From assembly GCA_033002965.1 (NCBI GenBank), contig JAURVB010014401.1, positions 62,001 to 126,000 of the forward strand: 64,000 nucleotides of DNA, in the 5' to 3' direction. Every line of letters begins with the position of its first letter. The stretch's first letter is position 1. The DNA is from Piper betle (Eukaryota; Streptophyta; Magnoliopsida; Piperales; Piperaceae). The notes beneath the pieces were generated by a model. The model was given only the letters and a program-made list of their open reading frames with translations. It did not search any database and was not told the origin of the DNA. Of the stretch, positions 47,131 through 58,268 are shown one piece after another. Position numbers and translations under genes: made by a program.

Positions 47131-47820
47131 CCGACTGCAGCCGCACGCAATGGCAGGGGTGGCGGTGGCATGGGCTACTAATTGAACGAAAAAAAGTCTC
47201 AACACACCCTTTTGAAAGAAAGAAAAAAGTGTCAACACAAATTTGGGCTGCTAATTGAACGAGCGAACTTGTTAACATTTCACGTTAGGCTCGGCTCAAC
47301 TAGACTTGAAATTAGACATTTAAATGCTCGACTCAAAGTCGAATTATACGAGTCGAGTTTGAATAAGGTAATGTTCAACTCAGCTCGATTTAGTTATAAC
47401 TCGAAATTGACTTGCAGCTCGATTTGAACTTGACTCGATAATATAATATAATAATATATATAATATTACTTACCTACTCAAAACACATTTAAAATCGTAA
47501 CATATAGTACCGTTTGAAGATTTAAATCACCGTATAATACTTAAAATTATGATTTTAATTATGCTACTAATGGTTAGAGAAATTTGATAGAAAAAAATTA
47601 TTTTTTTCTTAACAAATGTGCAATTGAAAAAAATGGCATCCCAAAACTAAGAAATTTTTTTTTCAAATGTTAAAAATTTTATTTTAATTTTTAAATAAAA
47701 ATTAAAATTTAAAAATTTAAAAAACATATAAGCCCATAAATAAGTTTCTTGGTGACGTCTCGTCTCCCCCGTGACCAAAACCCTAAACCTCTAACAAAAA
47801 AATAGTAAGGCTCCGAAGAA

Positions 47821-48381
47821 AATCTCCACGCCCTCAACCTCTCCGAGATCGTCCTCCATCTTTGCCCTCCTAACTCCATCATGTACCTCCTTGGGTTCTT
47901 CGGCATTGACTTCATCTCCAGCCCCGACGATTTCATCCCCTCCCCGCTCGCTGCAGCCCCGCCACCGGCGCCGCCTCCCAAAATCACTGGCGTGGACGCC
48001 GACATCGTCGTTGATGTCGTGTCCAGCGGCGTCCCCTCCTACTCCTTGGAGGCCCGGCCCGGCTGCACCGCGTCTATCCGCCGCCAGGCGGTGGAGGTTG
48101 CCGCCGAGCGGTTCCTGGGCGGCCTAGCACTGGACGGGTTCGACTACGACTCCATCCTGGGCCAGTGCTGCGAGATGCCGGTGGGGTATGTCCAGATCCC
48201 GGTGGGGATCGCCGGGCCGATGGTGCTCGATGGCAGGGAGCTGTCGGTGCCGATGGACACCACCGAGGGGTGCTTGGTCGCCAGCACCAACCGGGGTTGC
48301 AAGGCCATTGCCTTGTCCGGCGGGGCGTCAAGCGTGCTGCTACGCGACGGCATGACCCGTGCTCCCGTCATATACTTTTGA
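47821..48381 (+). pseudogene. HMGR: HMG-CoA reductase exon 1 fragment
   Basis: HMG-CoA reductase makes mevalonate at the ER and is the main control point of cytosolic isoprenoid synthesis. The fragment opens in the second membrane-span region (NLSEI, then [12 protein letters not shown]), passes through the linker and enters the catalytic domain: [41 protein letters not shown], the [19 protein letters not shown] motif with the conserved Glu, [13 protein letters not shown]. It stops at TGA 48379-48381, just where ABC1K homology begins. The frame from ATG 47881 is open for 166 codons but lacks the first membrane span and all later catalytic exons, so it cannot be an enzyme. The coding part is GC-rich compared with its surroundings. 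Confidence 0.92.
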
Positions 48382-48385
48382 TAGC

Positions 48386-50176
48386 TATCAAAATGCTTGG
48401 TTTGCTTTCGCCACTGTGCTTGCGTAAATTGTTTGAGCGCAGGGGAGCCACTTATATTAAACTAGGTCAGGTAACTTTTCTTATACCTAAAAATTGAAAT
48501 CTTTTATTCATTGGTGACTTCTGGCGTAGAAGTGGATTAACACAAGTCTAAATTAATTTACTTGATTCATAGTGTTTTCCAGATTGATTTTGACTTATGG
48601 GAAGCTTTAAAGAGTAACCTCAAATACATTTGATGGTGCATAAAATCAACATAATTTTAGTCGTTTGTTTCATTCTTTCAATGCTCTAATCATCTTTAAA
48701 AAGCGGACGATTCTTCCGTCTGCTGACATTTGTTTCATGGGGGTTTCTAGTTCATAGCCTCTGCCCCTACACTCTTTCTAGATGAATATGTAGAGGAATT
48801 TCAGAAGTACTTTGACAGGGTACCTGCCGTCCCATTTTCAGAAATCCAATCAATACTGCATGAAGATTTAGGAAGACCTTTGGAAAGTGTTTTCGAGTTC
48901 ATTGACCCTGTTCCTATTGCGTTTGCCTCAACTGCTCAGGTCTTTTACAGAAAACGAATTTATTTTTTAGATTATTCTACCATCAAAAGCCAACATTTTT
49001 TTTAGCATATACTTACAGGTTCATGCAGTTTGACTTAAAGGATCACAGCAACAAGTGGTGGTAAAGGTTTTAAAGCCTGGTATCAAAGACGTAATGGTTG
49101 CAGATCTAAATTGTGTATACATTGTTGCAAGGATCTTGGAATTCTTAAATCCATAGCTTAGTCGAACTTCTCTGGTATGCTAGACCTTCTTGTTTGTTTG
49201 CTTAAGTAATGCTTCAATGTAAATATGGTTATTTATATATATTTTTTTAGCATGCAAATCTGGTGTTTATCTAACTTCTAGATTACTATCATTTTTCTGA
49301 CCTGGCAGTAATATCTTGAAAATCGTCTCATAGATTTTTACAGCCAGGAACATTGATAGATTTGATTGTATAACAACCAACTACTATGTCTATGTTGTCA
49401 TCCAATGTAATCCTTACAATATTTTGACGACAACTGACTTGCTAGGTTTTTCTCTTTGTTCATCTTTGTCAATTGATGCTCAGCTTTGTATAATTTGTTT
49501 AAATGGGCTTAAGTAAATATCAAATGGTTCCCTTCCCTATCAACTTGAGCTTTAGGGCAAATACTATTATGCTACCATATAAGTTTTAGCCAGAGGGTGT
49601 GCATTTGAATCCTCTAGCAATATTAATTTATCCATATTTACTCATTGCCAATGCACATGCTTCAATATGTTTTTGTAAGCATGCGTAGCCATAACACTTT
49701 ACTTGAAACCGTGGGTAGATGTGGAAGTAAATAATCTGTGGTTCCCTTGACCTATCAGTTTGAGCATTTTTTCAAGAAGTGGCTAGATCTTTTAAATTTA
49801 CATTAAATAGGTGAGGATCAATTTTTACATCATATATATGTGTTGAACATTCTTTGCAGAAAAAATGTTGGGTCTTTTGAAGTAAAGAATTGCAAGTCCT
49901 TTTCCAAAGGCGTTATTTAGTATTTCGTGTAGGTCGTTATTGTCAAATATATAAAGGAGTTGATTTTCCTAAAGAAGCTACTAATATTGAATCTTTCATG
50001 AGATATCTTGAAGATATGGGGCTTACTAGCCAGGCTAAAGGTCCCATGGTGTATCGCCATTGTACCAGTAGACGAGTCATGACCATGGAGAGATTATATG
50101 GAGTTCTTTTGACTGACCTGAACTCGATAAGTTCCTTTGTTCCTAATCCAGAGAAAAGCCTCATAACAGCACTTAA
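48386..50176 (+). pseudogene. ABC1-like kinase (ABC1K) fragment with introns retained
   Basis: ABC1K proteins are plastid or mitochondrial atypical kinases regulating quinone and prenyl-lipid metabolism; this one looks closest to the ABC1K3 type. Pieces: 48386-48470 (LFERRGATYIKLGQ, donor GTAACT); 48751-48939 (FIASAPTLF, VPFSEIQSILHEDLGRPLE, FEFIDPVPIA); 49019-49174 (GSQQQVVVKVLKPGIKDVMVADL, with TGA and TAG in frame); about 49920-50176 (EATNIESFMRYLEDMGL, RRVMTMERLYGV, SLITALNI). Introns with GT/AG borders lie between them, so capture was at DNA level. The catalytic C-terminal part (the DFG-like region) is absent. It joins directly to the HMGR fragment with only a few bases between. Confidence 0.85.
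49505..49760 (+). mobile_element. SINE-like repeat in ABC1K intron
   Basis: GTAAATATCAAATGGTTCCCTT, TATCAACTTGAGCTTTAGGG, GTGCATTTGAATCCTC (degraded B-box-like), then a second GTAAATAATCTGTGGTTCCCTT module at about 49726. It resembles 16109-16390 but is diverged. Boundaries are uncertain. Confidence 0.35.
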
Positions 50177-51086
50177 TATCTGGTAGATCTCCTCTTCATT
50201 AGTCTGCACCATAAGATAAATTAATGTAGTCTTGTTTGGAATTTAGTCCTCATTCTTTTCTATAATCATTTTTGCTTTATAACTGATGCATGTTTTACAA
50301 ATTTAGTTCTTGTCAGCCTCAACCTTGCCATTCATTTATCTTGCTATCATAATTTGTTTGATGTAGCTATACAAAAAAACTTGTATGCTATTGTTTTATT
50401 AAGTACACTGGCATTGTAAAATATAAATTTTTGATAGTTTCCTTTAATTTTGGGTTTATAATTCTAAGTATTTTATTTTTTTGGAAATGTATATCATTGA
50501 ATGGTGTCTTAAATATTTTGTAAAAAAAATTGAAATTATATAAATATGTTGATAGACTATTTTTATTAATTTTAATCTATGTGACTATATATTTTTCTTC
50601 CAAAAAAGTTATTTCAACTTTATGATCGAGTTGGTTTTGAACTCCTGAATGAACTATTTTCTAGCTCCCAAATGAATTAATTTCGAGCTCTTAAATTACT
50701 TAGTTTTGAGTTATCAAACGAGCTAATTTCAAGCTCTTCCACGTTTAACAATTTAAGTGTATTCGAGTTTAAGCCGAGCATTCGATTTCGAGTTAAGTTT
50801 AAACGAATTTCGAACTATTCGAGTCGAGTTTTTGAGTAAAAATTTGGTTTAACTCGTTCACCAATTTAACAGCCTAACACAAACCCTAATAATAATATAA
50901 AAAAGGCAGCAAAAATGAGCCACAAATCTCTCTCGAAAAAACTTTCCCGCCCCTGCCATCCCCTTCAAATTCCCTTCGCCAATTTTCTTCTTCTTGTTTG
51001 TTTGATTTTGTTTGTTTTTGTTCTTGTTTGCATTCTTGGCTTTGTTTGAATCTGGGTTTGCCTTCTTGTTGAAGAGTGTCTTGAAA

Positions 51087-51198
51087 ATGCCTCTTCTCAA
51101 GAAGAATTCTTCTCTCTCTCCCAACCCTTGCCGGACCTCCACCCCGATGAGCTCGTCTTTCAGATTCCCTTCACCGGGGAGGTCTTCCGATCATATCC
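51087..51198 (+). pseudogene. First-exon fragment of a DDT-domain protein gene
   Basis: It starts MPLLKKN. After a one-base frameshift near 51121-51135 it reads PDLHPDELVFQIPFTGEVFRSYP, the N-terminal start of plant DDT-domain (WAC/DDT type, chromatin-associated) proteins, and then meets a GTATCC donor-like sequence at about 51199. No second exon (EYL-R-N-YRQRVW-type) is found downstream before the HUA1-like gene. Upstream is a T-rich leader (51000-51080) that may be its original 5' UTR. It is an orphan 5' fragment. Confidence 0.6.
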
Positions 51199-51903
51199 GT
51201 ATCCTTTTCTTTCTACCAACTTTTTTTAGTCTTCGCCCTGTTGTCGATTTTGTTTCTGTGAATAACGATTGTTGCAACCATTTCTTGTTTGCCACGGGGT
51301 TGAGGTGGAACTTGGTTGACTTCTAATTAGATTTTTTAGGCGGGTTGGTTGCTTTGCTTGATTCTATTGGGCCTGTGCTGGTTCCTGTCAGATTAAAGTT
51401 TAAACTTTAGTTGTTTTGCCATCATTCACACCCATCTTATGAATTTTTTTAAATTTGAGTGAACTGCATTTCATGCCATACCTGTCTGTACATGATTGTA
51501 CGATAGAACGGTGGGAACGTGAAAAGGCTTTTACTTGGTTAATTTTGACATTGTTTGCGAGGTTGAAAATGAATTGCTCAGTATTCTTCTGTTGGCTCTG
51601 GGTGGAATCTAATCCAATCAAAGTCGCAAGCTTTAGTTGTTTCACCATCATTTCTAGTCAGATCAGGCTTAAAGAACTTCAAATAAACAGAAAAATAGTG
51701 GGGAGGAATTGGACCTAAGTTTTCTATCGTATTTCAAAACTAACAAGTTGCATAGAGAGTTGCATTCTTGCGTTTTTCATTTTCAAGCCCCGTTTACAAT
51801 GAAATGGCCTCACTATAAATTATACTAAACTTAAAAACTTTGTCACATTAAAATTAGCCATGACAAGAATGGTAAAGGAGATTGTTACAAATAAAGCTAT
51901 TAC
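51199..51903. other. Intergenic, no gene recognised
   Basis: Lies where the intron of the DDT fragment and the missing last exon of the HUA1-like gene would be expected. AT-rich, with short unsupported frames. I looked for a CPYYMKTGTCKYG-type finger on the reverse strand and did not find it. Confidence 0.5.
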
Positions 51904-54900
51904 CTCTCTCCTTGGCAAACCGGCAAGTGAGCTTGACTGACTGGCTTGATGGTACCCTATCGATAGGATGGTGAAACCTGCATTTATCAAAAAATTTGCA
52001 TTCCCGTCTTCATATAATACTGCATCATGCATTGTGGGAGAAAAAATCAGTTACATATACTTTGGCAACCTTCAAAATAATGAGAAATCACATTCAAACA
52101 TATTGGTAACAAACATTCTGATATCATTCTTAGGTTAAAAAACCCAACAAAAAGACAACAGAAGTGTTCATCAAGTGACCACACATACCACGGAAAAGGA
52201 AACTAGCACCTACATTAAAAAGATAAATATCTTAACAAAAGTCATATTAACCATGAATTCCTCCATGGATATATCCATCCATAATCCACATTTTAGAGAG
52301 TAACATTAACAAACAGTCATGCCCAATGACAAAAATAGATCCCCACCATCCTCTATCGACTATTTGCATAGCAGAAAATGCCACCTTTACTTTTTTGAGG
52401 GGACCAAATAAATATTATCCACAGTTTCCTCGTAAATACTTCTTGTTATTTAGATTCAAATCATCCCAAGTTTATTTCCTCAACCTTATATGCGACGGAA
52501 CGTTCAACAATCAACACCAAAAGCTTTCTAGACAAATTGCTCATATATATAACAATATTACTCCCAAGAACTTAGAAGGGCTTCATCCAACAAATTTAAG
52601 CAATTCCAGAATACTATCATGCAACAATTTAAATAAAGGAAAACTTATCAAACAATATCAAGAAAAGTAACTTTAAAAAGTATAAATAGTAATGCAAAAA
52701 TAATCATACATTGCATTCAAGTTGACCAGGGCGCTGAGGATACAGACCAGGAAAAAGGCTCAGCTGCAGAACAGTAGACAGATTTTTCATGACACTATAA
52801 TACTTCAAGTAAGGAGTCCATAAAAAACTTTATGACTCACATTTGTAGAAGTCAAGTGAGGATTAAGACTTGCTAGAAGTGAGGCTGAATTGCCAATGCG
52901 ACCAAAAGGAAGTGTACCAGCTGAAGAAGACAGAAGTGTTCGCCCCAGATCGGCAGCAGCAGACAGATTAGTAGCTGCATATTATTTAAACAGTGAACTA
53001 TACTGAATTATTGTAAAACATACAATAAAAAAAAAAACCCACGTACAATAAATATCTGGATGATTAAATCTGCAAGTAGCTCCATATTTACAGCTGAAAC
53101 ACCCCACTTAACAGTCAAGCTTCAAAACCGGTAGTTATTTCAACAAAAATATTTTTGGTAGTTATTTCAACAGAAATATCACCAACAGATCCCAAAACTT
53201 CTAACAACAGTAGCTATCAACTCACCTTCCAGTCTTCAGATAAAATGGGCAATCCATCTCACCCTGTAGAAGAGTAATTTACGAACAAATAAGAAGAGCA
53301 TTCATCTCTGGCATTAATAAACAAAAATATAAAGTTGTCTTACTGATCTTAATGGCAACCCCTTTGAATTATGGAACATTGCTGGTGCAACTGGAGTTGG
53401 CTTTGCTGCAGCCACTCCTTGATCGCCCGAAGCTGATACATTTTGCTCTTTTATAGCACTATCTTGGGCAGAGGGCAACTCTATATCTTTTGGGTGATGA
53501 AACTTGCACATTGCACCAAACTTGCATTTACCAGTCTTCATGTAGAACTGTCACAGCCAAAAGGGAACTTAAGTAGCAGCAATCAGTAAAAAAGAATATG
53601 CTAAAAATGCAATAATAAATCTTACCGCACAAGTGGGCTCAGTTTCTCTCTCAGGTAAGTCAGAAACATCTACGGATCCAGAAGCACCCTGCAGAAAAAG
53701 TTTGTTACTAACATGTGTTACACGTCTATGACAAAATAGAAGCAGATGAAGCAAAAATGGAGACCAGAAGTCACCTGTACATCAGTAGGTAACTTCTGTA
53801 CTTTAGGATTGGTTGAATTTGCAATTATTGCCAAATTTGCATCGCTTTGTCTTCAAGAAGAACTGCTTATAATACGAACAGTAGATAAACAAAATGTTGA
53901 ATAGAAGGAAAGTGAAGCGCAGCTCTAATTATTTATGAATACTCGTACTCACAGGACAGTCAGGTTCTCCTGGTCTCTCGGGAGGATCAACAGAAGAAAT
54001 GGCTGGAACCTGAAAAACAGGTCACAGACCAAAAAAACCAAATGCATGTAGAACAATGTCAAAGACTCTACACTAAAAATGAACCAGATTATTCAATTGC
54101 TGCCAGAAAATCTCAATAATTCAATTGTTTACAATTTATCTAACATAATAAAATCCTATTTTACACCCTATTAATGACATAGACCGAGCGTCAATCAAAA
54201 ATCTAGACAATCCAAATAATTATCATGATATTAACATACGTCACTTTTATATAAAGTGTACAATAGTACATAAAAGGCGCAGCAATACAGAGGTTCAGAT
54301 CATTTTCCATGTATTTTAAAAAATTCTCAAACTAAGGATCATTTGGTAACATTGACTACAAAGTAGACTCTTAGAAGCAGAAAGCTACAATAAAAGACAT
54401 CTTTCAACAGAAATCCAAAGGGAACAACAGCAATATATCGATGACATCTATCATCAGAAAACCAGAGAGCTTTCAGAAATGAAATTTCACACAACATGCT
54501 CAAAAGAGAATAAAAGCCCATGTTCTTTCTGTCAAGAAAATGCAATAACAAGCAATTTCCCAAGTTCATGATTTTGGCTAAAGAGTTCAAAACTGCACAT
54601 TTCACTACTATGTTATGAACAGAAGATGCAAACATTACAAGAAATTATGATTTTAGATTCCAAACACATTAAAACTATTTAACTCCTTTTTTTGTGAAAA
54701 ACTTGCTTAAATTATCGGTTATTAATTGAGATTGTCAGAGAAATTCCAGGACGACATATGACAGTGTGGTTGGTGACAGCTTTTATGCATTTGAGCCAAC
54801 CAATTTTCAGCAAAAAGGCAAGGAGTCAAGGACAAACTAATTCTAAAAAAATTGCAATACTATACAAAGCTAAATGGATAGGAAAAGTGATAATATAGAA

Positions 54901-56810
54901 TGTATGGCTTAAAAGGAATAAAAAAGGCACTCGAGTTCTAATCTTCTACTAAGAAGAAAGCTATACCCTTCCATACTAAAAACGCTAAACCTGCAAACTT
55001 CAAGAACAATAACGCAGCCTGTAACCTGGGTCACATTTAGTGAAATAAGACTAAATGACTCTAATGGCAAAGTTAAATTGGATTATCAGAACAACAAGTA
55101 TAATTAGCAGCATAAAAAAGTTACCCGTATGTATTGCACCACCTCATCATAGTATTACAATGAGCACAGTTAACACGTGCAGAACTACATGCAAATTTGT
55201 ACCTAAGAGCTAATGCCTGACGAAAGGATCCTAGATCTTAAAGCCACAAGGACATGCATCGTTAAATATACAATGTTTGAAGTTCTTTTTAAAGTTTTCT
55301 TATTGAAGAGTATACTTATTTTACTGAAGATATATACTTCCAAGTTAAAATAAGACCCCAAAATTTCCCATGTAAATAAACTAAAGCTTATTTGTATCTA
55401 AAAAGCTAACACTTCTGCTAGTAAATAGAAGCATAAATACTATTTTCATTGCTGCCACCCTGAAGTCCCACATATAAATACAAAGGACGGTTCATAACAG
55501 TAAGTAATAATATAGAATAGGATTAGTAGTAGTAACCATCACCTCTTTCCAATCAGAAACTCCACCCTCAGGAACCCATAGAGGATGGTCAAACTTGCAG
55601 CTATCTCCAAACATACACGTTCTTGTCAACATATAATGAGCACAGTCCTTCTCCCCAGGCCGCTGAGGATAAATGGAGGGCACATTGCTTGTACTTTCAT
55701 ATCTAAGGCGTTTAGACAAAGGATTGGTGGCAAACAATGCCTCACTTTGCCCATAGGCATTATGACTTCCCAGAATTGCTGAATGATAAGGAGCTATATA
55801 TAGATAGTAGAAGAAATTACAATAAGAAGCCAGTGCCATTTACTGACAATAGCAAATAGATATATATAAATATGTACAAAATGAGCAACAGGTGACGCAT
55901 ACAATTTGGAACTGTCATATACAACAATCATCTATAAGTCAATTTTCAATATATAAGCGCCTAAATAGCTATTATGGGGAAAAAATAAGCAGAATGAGAA
56001 ACCAAGATAATCAGTTATAACGAAAAAAATATAAAATAACTTTCCATAGAACCCAAGTTTTCCTGCCCACAGTACAGTTAGTAATAATAGATAATATCTC
56101 ACACAAAACAAAAATATTCCACTTCTACAAAATAAATGAGGAAAGATTTTGCTTCTCAAACAACCTTCTGGCCGTGAAAAAGTATGAAAAATATTCTTAA
56201 TAAGTATAAGAGAAAAAAACAAATCAAACAAATCAAGCAGATCAAAAATTACATTTTTATAAACAAAACAAGGAAGCTACTAAGTAAAACATCCCATTCG
56301 CCCTTACGTGTACAAGCATGACTGACGACTCCACAAGTACTCATGTTTCGGCAATGTGGTCTGGGCTATGCCAAAAGAATAGTGGCTCCTCATCTTGGTT
56401 ATGATTTTACAATTTTCAAATAAGAAAGCTTAACGCAACACAGAAACCAACACCCCATATAATATACCACATACCGCAACAACCCACTCCTCCATTTGCT
56501 GTAACCACATAGAGATTACAAATCTCGGTCCCTCCTCACAAAACCTAAACCGAAAATTCTTCTCGCCCCCAACAATAACCATTGTTCAATTCGCCAAATG
56601 GCGTTCACCGCATTTCTGATACGAACAAATAAAACAACATCACAACAACTACAAGTACAAGCTCAAACAAAGAAGAAAATAAAAACCCCGACCTTCAGCG
56701 GCACGTTTCACGCCGGGCACCGGCGGCTCGCCCATGGACGACAACAGATCCACGCTGCCCCACGACGCCAGCGTCCCAGCCCTCCCCGACCCGTACCCGC
56801 TGGCCGCCAT
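51904..56810 (-). pseudogene. HUA1: HUA1-like CCCH zinc-finger RNA-binding protein, eleven exons visible, frameshifted
   Basis: HUA1-type proteins have six CX8CX5CX3H fingers, bind RNA and act in floral pre-mRNA processing in Arabidopsis. Exons (reverse): 56693-56810 (MAASGYGSGRAG), 55543-55793 (HSAILGSHNAYGQSEALF, YPQRPGEKDCAHYMLTRTC), 53953-54009, 53775-53862, 53626-53688, 53344-53547 ([20 protein letters not shown]), 53226-53263, 53047-53093, 52841-52974, 52710-52763, 51904-52019. Borders are GT/AG with matching phase throughout. Lesions: an extra base at about 53809 changes the finger-2 ending CKFN-H-P to CKFNQS and a stop; exon 51904-52019 has two 2-base deletions, one in finger 5 and one after VKLT; the last exon with finger 6 is missing. 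Exon 1 is short compared with Arabidopsis. Splicing signals survive, so decay is fairly recent. Confidence 0.85.
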
Positions 56811-56889
56811 GGTACCTCAATCCATCGCCCTGGGCACAATCAAAGCAACCGAAACCCTCTCAAGCAAAATAATGGTTGTGGAGGATGGA

Positions 56890-57730
56890 CATGGAAGTGA
56901 TCATGAGTATCATCACACTCACTTTGTCATGCATTTTCACTGCTTTGCAGATCTTCCATGTGAGGAGGAACCGAGATGTACTTCCCTCCATATCACTTCT
57001 GATGCTTCTTGGGCTAGCCCTCGGGCACATCATACCTTTGGTTTGGAGCTTGGGTGCATTCCTCTATTAACAGGCCTAATTTGCAGAATGTTCTTTTGAA
57101 GAGTGGAGGATGGGTGGAGATGAATGCAGCTATAGTGATAGTTGTCACATTGGTTGCCTCCCTCTTGCAATGCCGTCTTTTCAACTTGGCCTGGTCTGCT
57201 AGAATATTGGTTGAGGATACCAAAGCCGACTTTTGGGTGCCTGAGATGAAGGCTCATTTGATATGCTTACATTTGCACGCAATTGGAGGTTTAGTTGCCT
57301 GCTCCGGTCTTTGGAACAGGTCGTCCATGTTTTATGATTTTGGAGATGTTAAAATCTAGGATCTTACTATGGCTTGTCTCTGGATGCTTTTCTCGTGCCC
57401 CAAATTTTGTTCAACCTATTCCTGAACTCGAGTGAGATGGCCCTCTCTCCATCTTACTACATTCTGTTAGAAACATTCTCACATGCATATGGTGTGTATA
57501 GAGCTCATCACTATGTTCCTCAAACCCATCCTTCCTACATTTATGCCAGCTCGAGTGGAGACCTCTACTTTTCTGCTCGGGATATCACTCTACTAATGGC
57601 AGGGCCACTCTTTGCCTTCGGTGTCTACTTGCAGCAGAGATATGGTGGAGCTTCCATCCTTTCCCGGACATTTAGACGGCCTTCTGATGATAAGAGGATG
57701 CCCGTTGCTAATTTGGATATGGCAATTTGA
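56890..57730 (+). pseudogene. C-terminal part of FLY-type transmembrane E3 ligase gene, copy B, two frameshifts
   Basis: It reads IMSIITLTLSCIFTALQIFH and VRRNRDVLPSISLLMLLGLA, then LGHIIPLVW; after a shift near 57060, NVLLKSGGWVEMNAAIVIVV and CRLFNLAWSAR; after a second shift near 57350, SYYGLSLDAFLVPQILFNLF through LQQRYGGASIL to the stop at 57728-57730. These are the membrane spans and C-terminal tail of plant FLY1/FLY2 proteins. The signal peptide, N-terminal half and RING finger (normally after the C-terminal tail shown here or nearby) are not present. It begins only about 80 bp from the start codon of the HUA1-like gene on the other strand. Confidence 0.75.
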
Positions 57731-58268
57731 AGTCGCACCCTAAAACATGGGAAATGGTGGCTGATTGGAGTTCATATATATGGTTATGAATTAACATGTT
57801 CTGTATTATAAGTTTTGAGAAGTGAATAGAGTTACCAAATTGTGTATCTGGAGCTCAATAAACCAACGAGAAAATAAAGATGGCATGAGAACACCAATAA
57901 CTAGAAATGAACCAACAGCCAGACATTTCGCTTAAGACGAAAAATTGGCCTTACCAATTATGGTTCCGCAGTTTTTGGAAGTACAAGACATCTTTCATTT
58001 CTAAGAAAGCACCTGGCCTAGATATTCATGCAAAGTGTGGCTTCGCCTCCATGAAAACCAGAGCAGCCGCCATTCACAGTATCAGACTGTAGCATAGATT
58101 ACATATAAACTTGCAGCTCAAATTTTCTAATCAACAAGTTAACTATTTATTCCAAGGAACTATAACATCGATATCAAGCAGAATATGACTTCTGTCAAAA
58201 TACATCAAACACTTAATTAATTCTACAACCTTAAATATTGGAACATGGGGGAAATGACACTAAAACCA

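Larger units (their letters stand above)
47243..50876. mobile_element. hAT-like element carrying captured host-gene fragments (candidate Pack-type hAT)
   Basis: Left end TTGGGCTGCTAATTGAACG and right end TTCACCAATTTAACAGCCTA form an imperfect inverted pair of the same type as the MITE at 31174-31811. The flanking 8-mers ACACAAAT (47235-47242) and ACACAAAC (50877-50884) differ at one base. Both subterminal regions are rich in TCGAG/CTCGA motifs like that MITE. Between them are an HMG-CoA reductase exon fragment and several exons plus introns of an ABC1K gene, in the same orientation. No transposase is seen. The alternative is two independent hAT MITEs flanking older gene debris. Confidence 0.55.

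Noticed and set aside
47881..48381. HMGR open frame as a functional short enzyme
   Set aside because: It lacks the first membrane span and most of the catalytic domain, and its 3' end joins an ABC1K fragment. It was kept only as a gene fragment.
56734..57099. Forward-strand frame beginning MDDNRSTLPH
   Set aside because: Its start is antisense to exon 1 of the HUA1-like gene and its end is out of frame with the FLY fragment. No independent support.
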